15,971 nucleotides of DNA from Gammaproteobacteria bacterium (GCA_030040525.1 JASHTN010000252.1:1-15971), one strand, 5' to 3'; counted from the stretch's first letter, positions 8,279-15,228 are shown. Notes: generated by a model not told the origin, from the sequence alone. Numbers and translations are program-made.

Positions 8279-9452
8279 GCCCAACACCCCTACGCTGACG
8301 GATGCGCGGCTGCGGCGCTATGTGCTGATCGGCGTCTGCATCGCCGTGGTGCTCGCCGCCTGGGGAATCCTCAGCCGCCTGATGGCCCGCAACGCCCTCG
8401 AGCGGCAGGCCGCGGATGCGGCCGTCGTCAACGTGGCGGTCGTCAGCCCGACGCGCGGACCGGCCTCCGACACGCTGGTTCTGCCGGGGGCTGTGCAGGC
8501 CTTTTTCGAGGCGCCGATCTACGCGCGAACCAACGGCTACCTGCGGATCTGGTATACCGACATCGGCGCTGCCGTGAAGAAAGGTCAGGTGCTCGCAGAG
8601 ATCGACACCCCGGAAGTGGACCAGCAGCTGCGCCAGGCGCAGGCGGACCTCGCGACCGCGGAGGCGAACTACCAGCTGGCGCGCACCACGAACGACCGCT
8701 GGAAGGGGCTGCTCGCGACCCAGTCGGTCTCGCAGCAGGATGCCGACGAGCGTGCCGGGGACGCGGCGGCCAAGGCGGCCGCGCAGCAGTCGGCCGCCGC
8801 CAACGTCGCGCGCCTGAGAGACCTCGAATCCTTCAAGCGCGTGCTGGCGCCCTTCGACGGCGTCGTGACCCAGCGCAACACCGACGTGGGCGCGCTCATC
8901 AACGCCGGCGAGAATCCCGGCAGCACGCTGTTCCGCGTCGCCGACACGCACCGGCTGCGCATCTACGCCTCGGTTCCGCAGGCCTATGCTGTCGGCGTGC
9001 ACCCGGGAATGACTGCGGACCTGGTGTTCGCCGACCGACCCGGGCAGCACTTCACTGCTGAGGTCGCTTTCACTGCGCGGGCGCTGGATCCGAGCACGCG
9101 CACGCTGCAGGTGGAGCTGCAGATCGACAACTCGCGCGGCGAGCTCTTCCCTGGCTCCTATGCCGACGTGCACTTCACCTTCGCGGGAAATCCCACCGCC
9201 CTGCGCGTGCCGGCCAACACTGTGCTGTTCCGCGCCCAGGGCATGCTGGTCGCCACTCTCGACGCGCAGAACCACGTGCATCTGCGCCCCATCACGCAGG
9301 GGCGTGATTTCGGCACGCAGATCGAGGTGCTGTCGGGGCTCGAACCGGCCGACCGGCTGATACTCAACCCCCCCGACTCGATTACCGACGAGACGCAGGT
9401 GCGGGTGGTTCCGGCTGCGCCGATCGCCGGCAGCACCACGGGAAAATCCTGA
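8271..9452 (+). CDS. RND-system periplasmic adaptor (HlyD/AcrA-type membrane fusion protein)
   Basis: Adaptor for the RND pump encoded immediately upstream; 393 residues from the ATG at 8271. A membrane helix (~17-36) anchors the N-terminus. The lipoyl domain includes ARTNGYLRIWYTDIGAAVKK (85-104), followed by GQVLAEIDTPEVDQQL. A short alanine-rich helical hairpin (~115-178) returns at FKRVLAPFDGVVTQRNTDVG, and the barrel contains PGMTADLVFADRPGQ and LFPGSYADVHFTF. A TTG at 8247 would add 8 residues, but the ATG is preferred because it begins just before the membrane segment and overlaps the RND stop by 8 bases, fitting translational coupling. Its stop TGA shares one base with the next gene's ATG. 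No lipobox is seen, unlike AcrA, so it is anchored by its helix. Confidence 0.94.
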   Translation: MNEPNTPTLTDARLRRYVLIGVCIAVVLAAWGILSRLMARNALERQAADAAVVNVAVVSPTRGPASDTLVLPGAVQAFFEAPIYARTNGYLRIWYTDIGAAVKKGQVLAEIDTPEVDQQLRQAQADLATAEANYQLARTTNDRWKGLLATQSVSQQDADERAGDAAAKAAAQQSAAANVARLRDLESFKRVLAPFDGVVTQRNTDVGALINAGENPGSTLFRVADTHRLRIYASVPQAYAVGVHPGMTADLVFADRPGQHFTAEVAFTARALDPSTRTLQVELQIDNSRGELFPGSYADVHFTFAGNPTALRVPANTVLFRAQGMLVATLDAQNHVHLRPITQGRDFGTQIEVLSGLEPADRLILNPPDSITDETQVRVVPAAPIAGSTTGKS

Positions 9453-10876
9453 TGCGGGGCGGCGCGGCGCTCCTGGCCGCGTGCGCCGGCCTGCTGACCG
9501 GCTGCTCGCTCGCGCCGCGCTACCGCGCACCACCGCCGACGGCGCCCCCCGCCGCCGCCTACAAGGAGCTCGACGGCTGGAAGCTTGCCGCCCCGGCGGA
9601 TAACGCGCCGCGCGGACGGTGGTGGGAGATGTTTCATGATGACGACCTGAACTCCCTCGAGGCGCAGGTCACGGCCGCCAACGAGAACCTGAAGGCCGCG
9701 CTCGCCCGCTACGAGGAGGCCGCCGCGCAGACCCGCTTCGCGCGCGCCGGGTTCTTTCCCACGCTGACGGCGAACGCGAGTGCGACGCGCGAGCACCTCT
9801 CGGCCAACGCGCCGGAGTTTCCCGCCGGCGGCCGGACCTACTATGACGACTACATCGCCGGCGGCGCCCTCTCCTGGGAGCTCGACCTCTTCGGACGCAT
9901 CCGCAACACCGTCGCCGGTGCGCGCGCCACCGAGCAGGCCACGGCGGGCGACGTCGCCGCGCTCGATCTCGCCGTGCACGCGCAGCTGGCGGGCGATTAC
10001 TTCATGCTGCGCGGGCTCGATGCGCAGCAGCAGCTCCTCGACCACACCGTGGCCGACTACGCCAGGGCGCTCGCGCTGACCCGCGACCTGTATCAGGGCG
10101 GCGCGGCGGCGCTCTCCGACGTCGAGCAGGCGCAGGCGCAGCTCGAGACCGCCCGCACCCAGGCCGAGGACACGCGCCTGCACCGCGCGCAGACGGAGCA
10201 CGCGATCGCGGTGCTGGTTGGACGGCAGGCTTCCAGCTTCTCGCTGCCCGCGCGCCCCCTGCCCGGCGACGTGCAGCCGCCGCCGGTCGACCCGGGACTT
10301 CCCTCGCAGCTCCTCGAGCGCCGTCCGGATGTCGCCGCCGCCGAGCGCCGGGTCGCGGCGGCGAACGCCAACATCGGCGTGGCGCGCGCGGCCTACTTCC
10401 CCGATTTCAGCCTCTCGGCCGCCGCCGGCTGGCAGAGCGTCGCCCAGTCCACCTGGTTCAGTGCGCCGAGCCGCTACTGGTCGGTCGGCCCCCAGGGCCT
10501 GCTCACCGTGCTCGACTTCGGAGCGCACGCCGCCCAGGCTGCGCAGGCGCACGCTGCCTACGACGAGCAGGTGGCCGACTACCGCGGCACGGTGCTCACC
10601 GCGTTCCAGGACGTCGAGGACAATCTCGCCGCGCTCCGCCAGCTCGAGCGCGAGAGCCTCAGTCAGGCGGCCGCGGTCGAGGCGACTCAGGGCGCGCTCG
10701 ACCAGGCGAACTACCGCTACAAGGGCGGCATCGTCACCTATCTCGAGGTGGTGTCCACCGAGAATGCGGCACTCGCCGCACGGCTCGCGGCCCTCGGGAT
10801 CGAGACCCAGCGCCTCACCTCGACGGTGCAGCTGGTGCAGGCCCTCGGCGGCGACTGGCAGGCCACGCGGCGCTGA
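9452..10876 (+). CDS. NodT-family outer-membrane efflux lipoprotein
   Basis: Exit duct of the RND system, 474 residues and apparently complete. The signal peptide ends in the lipobox LTGC (Cys18), followed by SLAPRYRAPPP. Family landmarks are GRWWEMFHDDDLNSLEAQV, ALSWELDLFGRIRNTVAG, LTRDLYQGGAAALSDVEQAQ (first repeat), LLERRPDVAAAERRVAAANA and the second repeat ending QANYRYKGGIVTYLEVVSTE. The ATG overlaps the adaptor stop by one base (TGATG), so it is the third gene of the operon. It differs clearly from the NodT copy at the left edge, so the two are separate genes with separate partners rather than a recent duplication. The gene ends 18 bases from the convergent repressor gene; no terminator is visible between them. 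Confidence 0.95.
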   Translation: MRGGAALLAACAGLLTGCSLAPRYRAPPPTAPPAAAYKELDGWKLAAPADNAPRGRWWEMFHDDDLNSLEAQVTAANENLKAALARYEEAAAQTRFARAGFFPTLTANASATREHLSANAPEFPAGGRTYYDDYIAGGALSWELDLFGRIRNTVAGARATEQATAGDVAALDLAVHAQLAGDYFMLRGLDAQQQLLDHTVADYARALALTRDLYQGGAAALSDVEQAQAQLETARTQAEDTRLHRAQTEHAIAVLVGRQASSFSLPARPLPGDVQPPPVDPGLPSQLLERRPDVAAAERRVAAANANIGVARAAYFPDFSLSAAAGWQSVAQSTWFSAPSRYWSVGPQGLLTVLDFGAHAAQAAQAHAAYDEQVADYRGTVLTAFQDVEDNLAALRQLERESLSQAAAVEATQGALDQANYRYKGGIVTYLEVVSTENAALAARLAALGIETQRLTSTVQLVQALGGDWQATRR

Positions 10877-10894
10877 GCGCGTGTCCGGACGGCT

Positions 10895-11173
10895 TCAGCG
10901 CAGATAGGCGTGCACCACGTCGATGAGATGTTTCGCGCCGCGGGCGCGCTCGCGATCCCGGTCGTGCACCGGATCGGACACGTGCATGCGGATGTGATCC
11001 TCGAGCAGCTCGGCCATCAGGCTGTTGGCGGCGCCGCGCGCCGACACCGTGAGCTGCATCACCCGGGCGCAGTCCGCATCTTTCTGCAGCGCCCGCTCGA
11101 TCGCCTCCACCTGGCCGCGCAGGCGGCGGACGCGCTGCAGCAGGCGGGTCTTGTCCTGAATCGTGTGGGCCAT
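10895..11173 (-). CDS. CsoR/RcnR/FrmR-family transcriptional repressor (DUF156)
   Basis: Small all-helical DNA-binding repressor, 92 residues, the usual size. It begins MAHTIQDKTRLLQRVRRLRG and contains RGAANSLMAELLEDHI, both diagnostic of the family. Candidate ligands are His3, Cys35, His60 and His64, which is the set used by the nickel/cobalt sensors RcnR and DmeR. FrmR-type formaldehyde sensors use Pro2 and Cys35, and Pro2 is replaced by Ala here. So a Ni/Co-type sensor is the better guess, though overall wording resembles FrmR. The start is supported by GAGGTG 8 bases upstream (11182-11187). A G-tract operator sits 28 bases before the start, pointing to autoregulation. No frmA, rcnA or dmeF-like gene is adjacent. 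The convergent RND operon is its closest neighbour but is HAE-like, so a functional link is only a guess. Confidence 0.92.
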   Translation of the reverse strand: MAHTIQDKTRLLQRVRRLRGQVEAIERALQKDADCARVMQLTVSARGAANSLMAELLEDHIRMHVSDPVHDRDRERARGAKHLIDVVHAYLR

Positions 11174-11200
11174 CAGGCCGGCACCTCGCCTCGAGTCACT

Positions 11201-11220
11201 CCATAGGGTGGGGGGTATAG
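11201..11220. promoter_or_regulatory. candidate CsoR/RcnR-type operator (G-tract flanked by inverted ATA arms)
   Basis: The plus strand reads CCATA, then GGGTGGGGGG, then TATAG. The arms are inverted repeats with one mismatch. A run of G/C flanked by short A/T-rich inverted arms is the known operator form of RcnR and FrmR relatives, which recognise the A-form-like G-tract. It lies 28 bases upstream of the repressor start and abuts its likely -10, as an autorepression site would. Confidence 0.7.
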
Positions 11221-11247
11221 TATGAAGGCTTCAGGGCGCGCGCGCAA
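11217..11247 (-). promoter_or_regulatory. possible promoter of the CsoR/RcnR-family gene
   Basis: On the minus strand TTGCGC (11242-11247) lies 17 bases before CATACT (11219-11224) or 19 before TACTAT (11217-11222). The -35 lies in the end of the RNase gene. The match is modest, but the position just upstream of the G-tract operator makes it plausible. Confidence 0.35.
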
Positions 11248-12694
11248 AATCGATGTAGCCGCGCTCGATGTCGGTGCGGGTGAGCCGCACCTGCACGGCA
11301 TCACCCACGTCCAGGCCCGCGAAGCCCTGCACGAGGCGCCCCTCGGCGAGCGGCTGCGCGATCCGCACCCAGGTCCCCTTGTCGGACGCTCCCGTGACCA
11401 CCGCAGCGAACTGCGCGCCGATGCGCGGCGCCAGCAGCTGTGCTGCGGCGGACTTGCGCACCTGGCGCTCGACCCGGTCGGCGTTGGCTTCCTGCTCGGT
11501 GCAGTGCCTGGCGAGCTCGCGTAGCTCAGCCTCACTGTAGGGCGCCGGCCTGCCGGCGAGCGCCGCCTTCACCAGGCGCTGCGTCACGAGGTCCGGGTAG
11601 CGCCGGTTCGGCGCCGTGGCGTGCGTATAGTCGTCCACCGCGAGGCCGAAGTGTCCCTCGGCCGGCTCACCCGGCCGCTTCAACGCATACTCACCGCGGC
11701 CGAGCAGCTTCACGACGGCCAGCGACAGGTCCGGGAAGCTCTGCGGCGCGATGCGCTGCCGCGCGACGAGGAAGGCGCTCAGCGCACCGCCGTCGGGCGT
11801 CGCCGGCAGCTGCGTGCCGAGCTGACGCGCCAGCTCGACGATGCGGTCCCAGCGCTCCGGCACCCGTAGCACCCGCCGCAGCGAGGCAGAGCGCTGCGCC
11901 TCGAGGAAGCGCGCCACCGCACCGTTGGCCGCAATCATGAAGTACTCGATCAGCTCCTTGGCGCGGTTGTCCTCATCGGGCCGCAGGTCGATCAGTGCCG
12001 CACCCTCATAGACGGCCTGGGACTCGAGTGTCGTGAGGCCAAGCGCGCCGGCGGCCTGCCGCACGCGCTTCAGCGCCTGGGCCACCCGGTCCTGCAGGCG
12101 CAGCTGCTCAGCCATGCCCGCCACCGCACTCACCGTGGCGGGCGCCTGAGCCCTGGCATCGAGCCACGCGGCCACGCTGTCGTAGGCGAGCTTCGCCTTG
12201 TTGACCACGGTGGCGCGGTAGACCTGCTCATTGCTCACCTCGCCGCCGGCGGTCACCGTCATGTCGATCACGAGGCTCACGCGCCGCTGCCCGGCGGCGA
12301 GTGATGTCAGATCGGTCGAGAGCCGCTCCGGCAGCATCGGGAACACCGCGGGCGCTGTGTAGACGCTCGTCGTGTTGACGCCCGCGTGCGCATCGAGCGG
12401 TGAGCCGGCCGGCACCAGCGCATCCACATCCGCGACCGCGATCAGGATCCTGGCTGTGCCTGCCGCGCGCGGCACGGCCACCGACAGCTGGTCGAGGTCG
12501 CGCGAGTCGTCATTGTCAATCGAGCACCACAGGAGGTCCGACAGGTCGCGCAACGCCGCGTCCGCCGCGGCGGCGCCAATGCCGTTCAGCTGCGCCACGG
12601 CCGCGGCGGGCATGTCCGGCTCGAGACCGTGATCGAGCATCGCACGCCGCGCGATGCGCAGCAGCTCGTCCTGCGAAGAATGTGGCGCCGACAT
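11231..12694 (-). CDS. RNase II-like exoribonuclease, compact RNB-domain protein
   Basis: Probable 3'-to-5' hydrolytic exoribonuclease of the RNB (RNase II/R) superfamily, 487 residues against ~640 for RNase II. The RNB domain begins near residue 50 with SIDNDDSRDLDQL: Asp60, Asp66 and Asp68 match three of the four metal-binding aspartates of RNase II, while the fourth is Gln69. KLAYDSVAAWL supplies the conserved tyrosine region, and HATAPNRRYPDLVTQR matches the arginine-bearing motif that usually reads SPIRRYxDL. The usual two N-terminal cold-shock domains are absent and replaced by ~50 residues. A degenerate S1-like segment ends the protein (AAVVTGASDKGTWVRIAQPL and after, ~428-485). Stand-alone proteins of this layout are known in several proteobacteria and Deinococcus. 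No Shine-Dalgarno precedes the ATG. Its stop lies 57 bases before the repressor gene on the same strand. Confidence 0.88.
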   Translation of the reverse strand: MSAPHSSQDELLRIARRAMLDHGLEPDMPAAAVAQLNGIGAAAADAALRDLSDLLWCSIDNDDSRDLDQLSVAVPRAAGTARILIAVADVDALVPAGSPLDAHAGVNTTSVYTAPAVFPMLPERLSTDLTSLAAGQRRVSLVIDMTVTAGGEVSNEQVYRATVVNKAKLAYDSVAAWLDARAQAPATVSAVAGMAEQLRLQDRVAQALKRVRQAAGALGLTTLESQAVYEGAALIDLRPDEDNRAKELIEYFMIAANGAVARFLEAQRSASLRRVLRVPERWDRIVELARQLGTQLPATPDGGALSAFLVARQRIAPQSFPDLSLAVVKLLGRGEYALKRPGEPAEGHFGLAVDDYTHATAPNRRYPDLVTQRLVKAALAGRPAPYSEAELRELARHCTEQEANADRVERQVRKSAAAQLLAPRIGAQFAAVVTGASDKGTWVRIAQPLAEGRLVQGFAGLDVGDAVQVRLTRTDIERGYIDFARAP

Positions 12695-12700
12695 CGGAGC

Positions 12701-12706
12701 ATGATA
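12701..12706 (-). promoter_or_regulatory. -10 element of a possible leaderless promoter for the RNB gene
   Basis: TATCAT on the minus strand is followed by exactly six bases (GCTCCG) and then the ATG of the exoribonuclease. A start of transcription seven bases past the -10 would fall on the A of that ATG. No Shine-Dalgarno is present, which fits. No -35 consensus is seen 16-18 bases upstream. Confidence 0.4.
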
Positions 12707-12747
12707 CCGAACGCGGGTCGCGCGGTACGCCAGCGCATGACGCCCTC

Positions 12748-12777
12748 AAAAAAAAGCGCCGCCCGCGGGCGGCGCTT
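12748..12777 (-). terminator. intrinsic terminator of the 31-aa gene
   Basis: A perfect 24-bp palindrome (12754-12777; half site AAGCGCCGCCCG) is followed, reading the minus strand, by further T residues, giving a run of eight (12755-12748). That is a classic terminator for transcripts coming from the right. It ends 24 bases past the stop of the small gene and 53 bases before the exoribonuclease start, so it separates the two transcripts. On the plus strand no T-tract follows. Confidence 0.85.
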
Positions 12778-12800
12778 GGGGCTCGGTCGGTGGAGGTGCG

Positions 12801-12896
12801 CTAGCTGCGGGCTCGGAGGTGCTCCCTCACCACCATCGACAGATGCCCGAGCAGCAAGGCGAAAGTCGCAACGATCTCAAATTCCAGGATCTCCAT
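12801..12896 (-). CDS. 31-residue small hydrophobic protein
   Basis: A short open frame starting at ATG 12896 and ending at TAG 12801. The peptide has an acidic N-terminus (MEILEFE), one hydrophobic helix (IVATFALLLGHLSMVV, residues 8-23) and a basic tail (REHLRARS), so it looks like a single-span membrane peptide whose basic C-terminus probably faces the cytoplasm. AAGGA lies exactly 9 bases before the ATG, one of the best ribosome binding sites in the window. A strong terminator follows 24 bases after the stop, and the preceding gene ends in its own terminator, so the unit appears to be independently transcribed. I do not recognise the family. Options are a regulatory or complex-stabilising small membrane protein, a type I toxin, or a leader peptide ahead of the exoribonuclease gene. 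Length alone keeps confidence moderate. Confidence 0.6.
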   Translation of the reverse strand: MEILEFEIVATFALLLGHLSMVVREHLRARS

Positions 12897-12905
12897 ACGT
12901 CACCA

Positions 12906-12910
12906 TCCTT
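12906..12910 (-). promoter_or_regulatory. Shine-Dalgarno of the 31-aa gene
   Basis: AAGGA on the minus strand, 9 bases before the ATG at 12896. In this high-GC region such a purine-rich match at ideal spacing is the main evidence that the short frame is translated. Confidence 0.6.
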
Positions 12911-13078
12911 ATGGGTCTGTCAGCGCGGCGCAGTCTAATCACCCGTCGGACCGGCGCCGTCCCGCTGGCGATGGCCCGGGCGTATGCATTCGGAGGGATT
13001 GAAAAAGCCCGAGCCGCGAATCCGCCGGTCCGTCGGCCGCAACTCGCGTCACACGCTTGACATATCCAGGGTGTCCAG
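12911..13078 (-). promoter_or_regulatory. upstream region of the 31-aa gene
   Basis: These 168 bases lie between the terminator of the lipoprotein gene and the ribosome binding site of the small gene, and hold no supported gene. They should contain the small gene's promoter. The best -10-like sequence is TAGACT near 12933-12938 on the minus strand, without a good -35. A TTGACA at 13057-13062 on the plus strand has only an A-run at the -10 position and looks fortuitous. With the 31-aa gene and two terminators this accounts for the gap from 12695 to 13158. Confidence 0.3.
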
Positions 13079-13110
13079 AAAAAAAAGGGCGCCGCTTTCA
13101 GGCGGCGCCC
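13079..13110 (-). terminator. intrinsic terminator of the DUF4382 lipoprotein gene
   Basis: Read on the minus strand, a 9-bp GC-only stem (GGGCGCCGC with GCGGCGCCC, 13110-13087) closes a 6-base loop and is followed by eight T residues (13086-13079). It begins 48 bases after the lipoprotein stop codon. Confidence 0.9.
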
Positions 13111-13158
13111 TCTGCTCCCTGCCCCCCGCGGCATCCTGCCGCGGGACTGGAGTCGCGC

Positions 13159-15123
13159 TTACATCGACGGTAACGTGCCCGTGTAGTACAGGAGCACGTA
13201 CGCCTTGAGCGTGCCGTCCGGCTGCGGCACTCCCGACAGCAGCACCGGCGTGCCGGCCGTCAGGTTGCCTGTCAGCGTCCCGAGCCCGCCCGACGTGGCG
13301 ATGTCGATCGGGCTGATCGTCACGATGCCGTTGCTGCGGTCGACCTGGTAGACCAGCGTCGCCGCGCCCGCCTCGGTGCTCACCGTGACCGTCGCCGGGT
13401 CGGCTGCGCCGCTCACCGACACCGTGAAGGAGTCGTCACTGAGTCCCGAGACGACCGCACCGAGCGGCAGCGGGGCCGGCTCGAGGATCGCGAACGGCGC
13501 GAGCCAGCCGCTGGTCGCGGTGCTCCACTGCGCATCCGTCAGGCCCCAGGCGGACACTGCCCCGAGCGTGCCGCCGAAGCTCACCGCGCCGCTGGTGGCC
13601 GCGACGAAGCTCGACACGGCATCGCTGCCGGTGGTGGCGAGCGTCGGGAAGGTGAAATTCCACCACTCGAACCCGGTGATCGCAGCGCCGCTCGGGTCGA
13701 CCTCAGCCATATCGCCCGGCACGTAGTCGAGCGTGACGGTGTAGTCGTCGATGGTGCGGACGAAGTCGCGGCTGTAGATGAAGCCGGTGGTGCTGGCATT
13801 CGAGATGGTGCCGGAGTAGGCGGCCGTCTCGATGTCGACCGTCTGCGCCACCAGCGGGCTGGCGAGCGGATCGACCACGCTCAGGTGCACCTTGAAGCCG
13901 CGCACCAGGTCCTCGGCGGCGAGGAACGCCGTGCCGGTCGCGATCGGAGTCGCGTCCGCGGCCGGGTTCTGCGGCGCACGGAAGAAGAACTGCGTGTTGG
14001 CGTTGACCTGCACCGGCACGCCGACGCCGTCCTCGTCCTCGACCGTGATCATGTCGGTCGTGGCGCTGACGTTGAGCACGTGGCCCTCGGGGCTGACCCA
14101 CACCGTGTTGAAGGTGCTGCTCGCCCAGATGCGCACCGCCACCAGCGTGCCGTTCTCCTGGTAGCGCGCCGCGACGCGCACGTAGCGCCCCGTGAGCGTG
14201 CCCGCCTGCGCGGAGAAGTTGGTGATCACCGTGCGGGTATGGGCATCGAGATCGTAGAAGATCGTGCCGTTGGTGCTATCGGCGAGGATCTGCAGCTGCT
14301 CGCTGCTCGTCACCTCGGTCTCCGGATTGCTCGGCGGCAGCACCGGGAAGTCCTTGTCGATGCTGATCGAGTCGTAATTGTCCGACTCGGGCGCGACGGC
14401 AGTGACCGTGCCGTAGGTATGCCGCAGCACCAGCCAACGCAGGTCGGCGTGCGGATGCCGGCGCACCGGCCCGTTGAAGTTCACGGCCCAGAGCGTCGCA
14501 CCCATGGCCGCCGGCGGGTCGTGGGCGACGATGAACGCCGGATGCGCCAGGTCGAACTCGAGATCGAGCGCATTGCTGCCAGTGGCGGTGACATCGAGCG
14601 GGTTGGCGAAGTTGACGGTGATCGGCACCGTCAGGTTGCCGGTGCTGCCCTGCTTGCCCTGGATCTGAATCACGTCCGAGGGAATGGTCTCGCCCGGCGT
14701 GCCGGCGAAGCCCGCCTCTGGGTTCGACGAGACCACGAGCAACAGCTGGCCCGGGTTGGCGCCGACGGTGAGGACCGCGCCCGTGTAGCTGCCCACCGGC
14801 ACACTCACGTTGCCGAGAATCTCGCCGAGCTGATCGAGCTGTTCGAGGTTGATCATCGGCGCCGGTGACGGTGCGGTCCAGACCGTGACCGGGGTGCCGC
14901 CACCCTGCGGCACCAGTGCGACGCTGAGCACCGTCACGCCGATCGTCGCCCAGTCGTCGCTCGATGCGTCGCTGATCAACAGCTGCATGTTCGCCATCTG
15001 GGTCGGCGGATTGGCCGGCATGCTGGCGCTGCTCGAGCCTGCGCCGCCGCACGCCGTGAGCACCGCGACGAGACCTGAAACCAGCGCGCCGCACAGCGCG
15101 CGCTGCGACATAATTCGCTCCAT
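13159..15123 (-). CDS. DUF4382-type secreted lipoprotein, large
   Basis: Exported lipoprotein of unknown function, 654 residues from the ATG at 15123. The signal peptide (MERIMSQRALCGALVSGLVA) ends in lipobox LTAC with Cys25, followed by a Gly/Ser-rich tether. Residues ~43-215 look like a DUF4382 domain: a beta-rich start (MQLLISDASSDDWATIGVTV), the segment INLEQLDQLGEILGNVSVPV and then GSYTGAVLTVG. The rest is modular beta-strand sequence with repeated G-x-V/I openings (YGTVTAVAP, GHVLNVSATTDMITVEDEDG, YSGTISNASTTGFIYSRDF, GAVVSGLSDDSFTVSVSG), resembling DUF5666-type repeats. A GTG at 15162 would add 13 residues, but GAGGG 9 bases before the ATG at 15123 supports the shorter form. It stands alone with its own terminator. 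The protein probably sits on the periplasmic side of a membrane or at the cell surface; no catalytic motif is visible. Confidence 0.85.
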   Translation of the reverse strand: MERIMSQRALCGALVSGLVAVLTACGGAGSSSASMPANPPTQMANMQLLISDASSDDWATIGVTVLSVALVPQGGGTPVTVWTAPSPAPMINLEQLDQLGEILGNVSVPVGSYTGAVLTVGANPGQLLLVVSSNPEAGFAGTPGETIPSDVIQIQGKQGSTGNLTVPITVNFANPLDVTATGSNALDLEFDLAHPAFIVAHDPPAAMGATLWAVNFNGPVRRHPHADLRWLVLRHTYGTVTAVAPESDNYDSISIDKDFPVLPPSNPETEVTSSEQLQILADSTNGTIFYDLDAHTRTVITNFSAQAGTLTGRYVRVAARYQENGTLVAVRIWASSTFNTVWVSPEGHVLNVSATTDMITVEDEDGVGVPVQVNANTQFFFRAPQNPAADATPIATGTAFLAAEDLVRGFKVHLSVVDPLASPLVAQTVDIETAAYSGTISNASTTGFIYSRDFVRTIDDYTVTLDYVPGDMAEVDPSGAAITGFEWWNFTFPTLATTGSDAVSSFVAATSGAVSFGGTLGAVSAWGLTDAQWSTATSGWLAPFAILEPAPLPLGAVVSGLSDDSFTVSVSGAADPATVTVSTEAGAATLVYQVDRSNGIVTISPIDIATSGGLGTLTGNLTAGTPVLLSGVPQPDGTLKAYVLLYYTGTLPSM

Positions 15124-15132
15124 GTTTGGCTT

Positions 15133-15137
15133 CCCTC
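15133..15137 (-). promoter_or_regulatory. ribosome binding site choosing the ATG start of the lipoprotein
   Basis: GAGGG on the minus strand ends 9 bases before the ATG at 15123. The longer GTG start at 15162 lies inside a small hairpin (GGTGAG/CTCACC, 15145-15163) and lacks a comparable site. Confidence 0.6.
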
Positions 15138-15228
15138 TGTCGGTGGTGAGACTTCCGCTCACCGTCGCAACCTAAAGCGGCCGAGGAGGAAGTTGGTTGA
15201 CCGTGACGGAAGGAAAGCGACTTTGTTG

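Noticed and set aside
7013..10552. Long minus-strand open frames (424, 436 and 464 codons) opposite the RND operon
   Set aside because: These are antisense shadows of well-supported genes; the translations are low-complexity Arg/Gly/Ala/Glu sequence with no recognisable family.
10877..10894. Possible shared terminator between the convergent NodT and repressor genes
   Set aside because: The 18-base gap has only the short palindrome GTCCGGAC and no T-tract in either direction.
13057..13085. Plus-strand TTGACA as a possible promoter for an antisense RNA to the lipoprotein gene
   Set aside because: The position 17 bases downstream is a run of A, a poor -10, and transcription would immediately enter the terminator stem. 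It is probably a chance match.
12877..13134. 85-codon minus-strand frame covering the spacer between the lipoprotein and the 31-aa gene
   Set aside because: It runs through the lipoprotein terminator stem and into the start of the 31-aa gene, lacks a ribosome binding site, and reads like translated non-coding GC-rich DNA.
13885..14868. 327-codon plus-strand frame opposite the lipoprotein gene
   Set aside because: The translation is His/Arg/Asp-rich with no domain, and the opposite frame has a signal peptide, lipobox, ribosome site and terminator.
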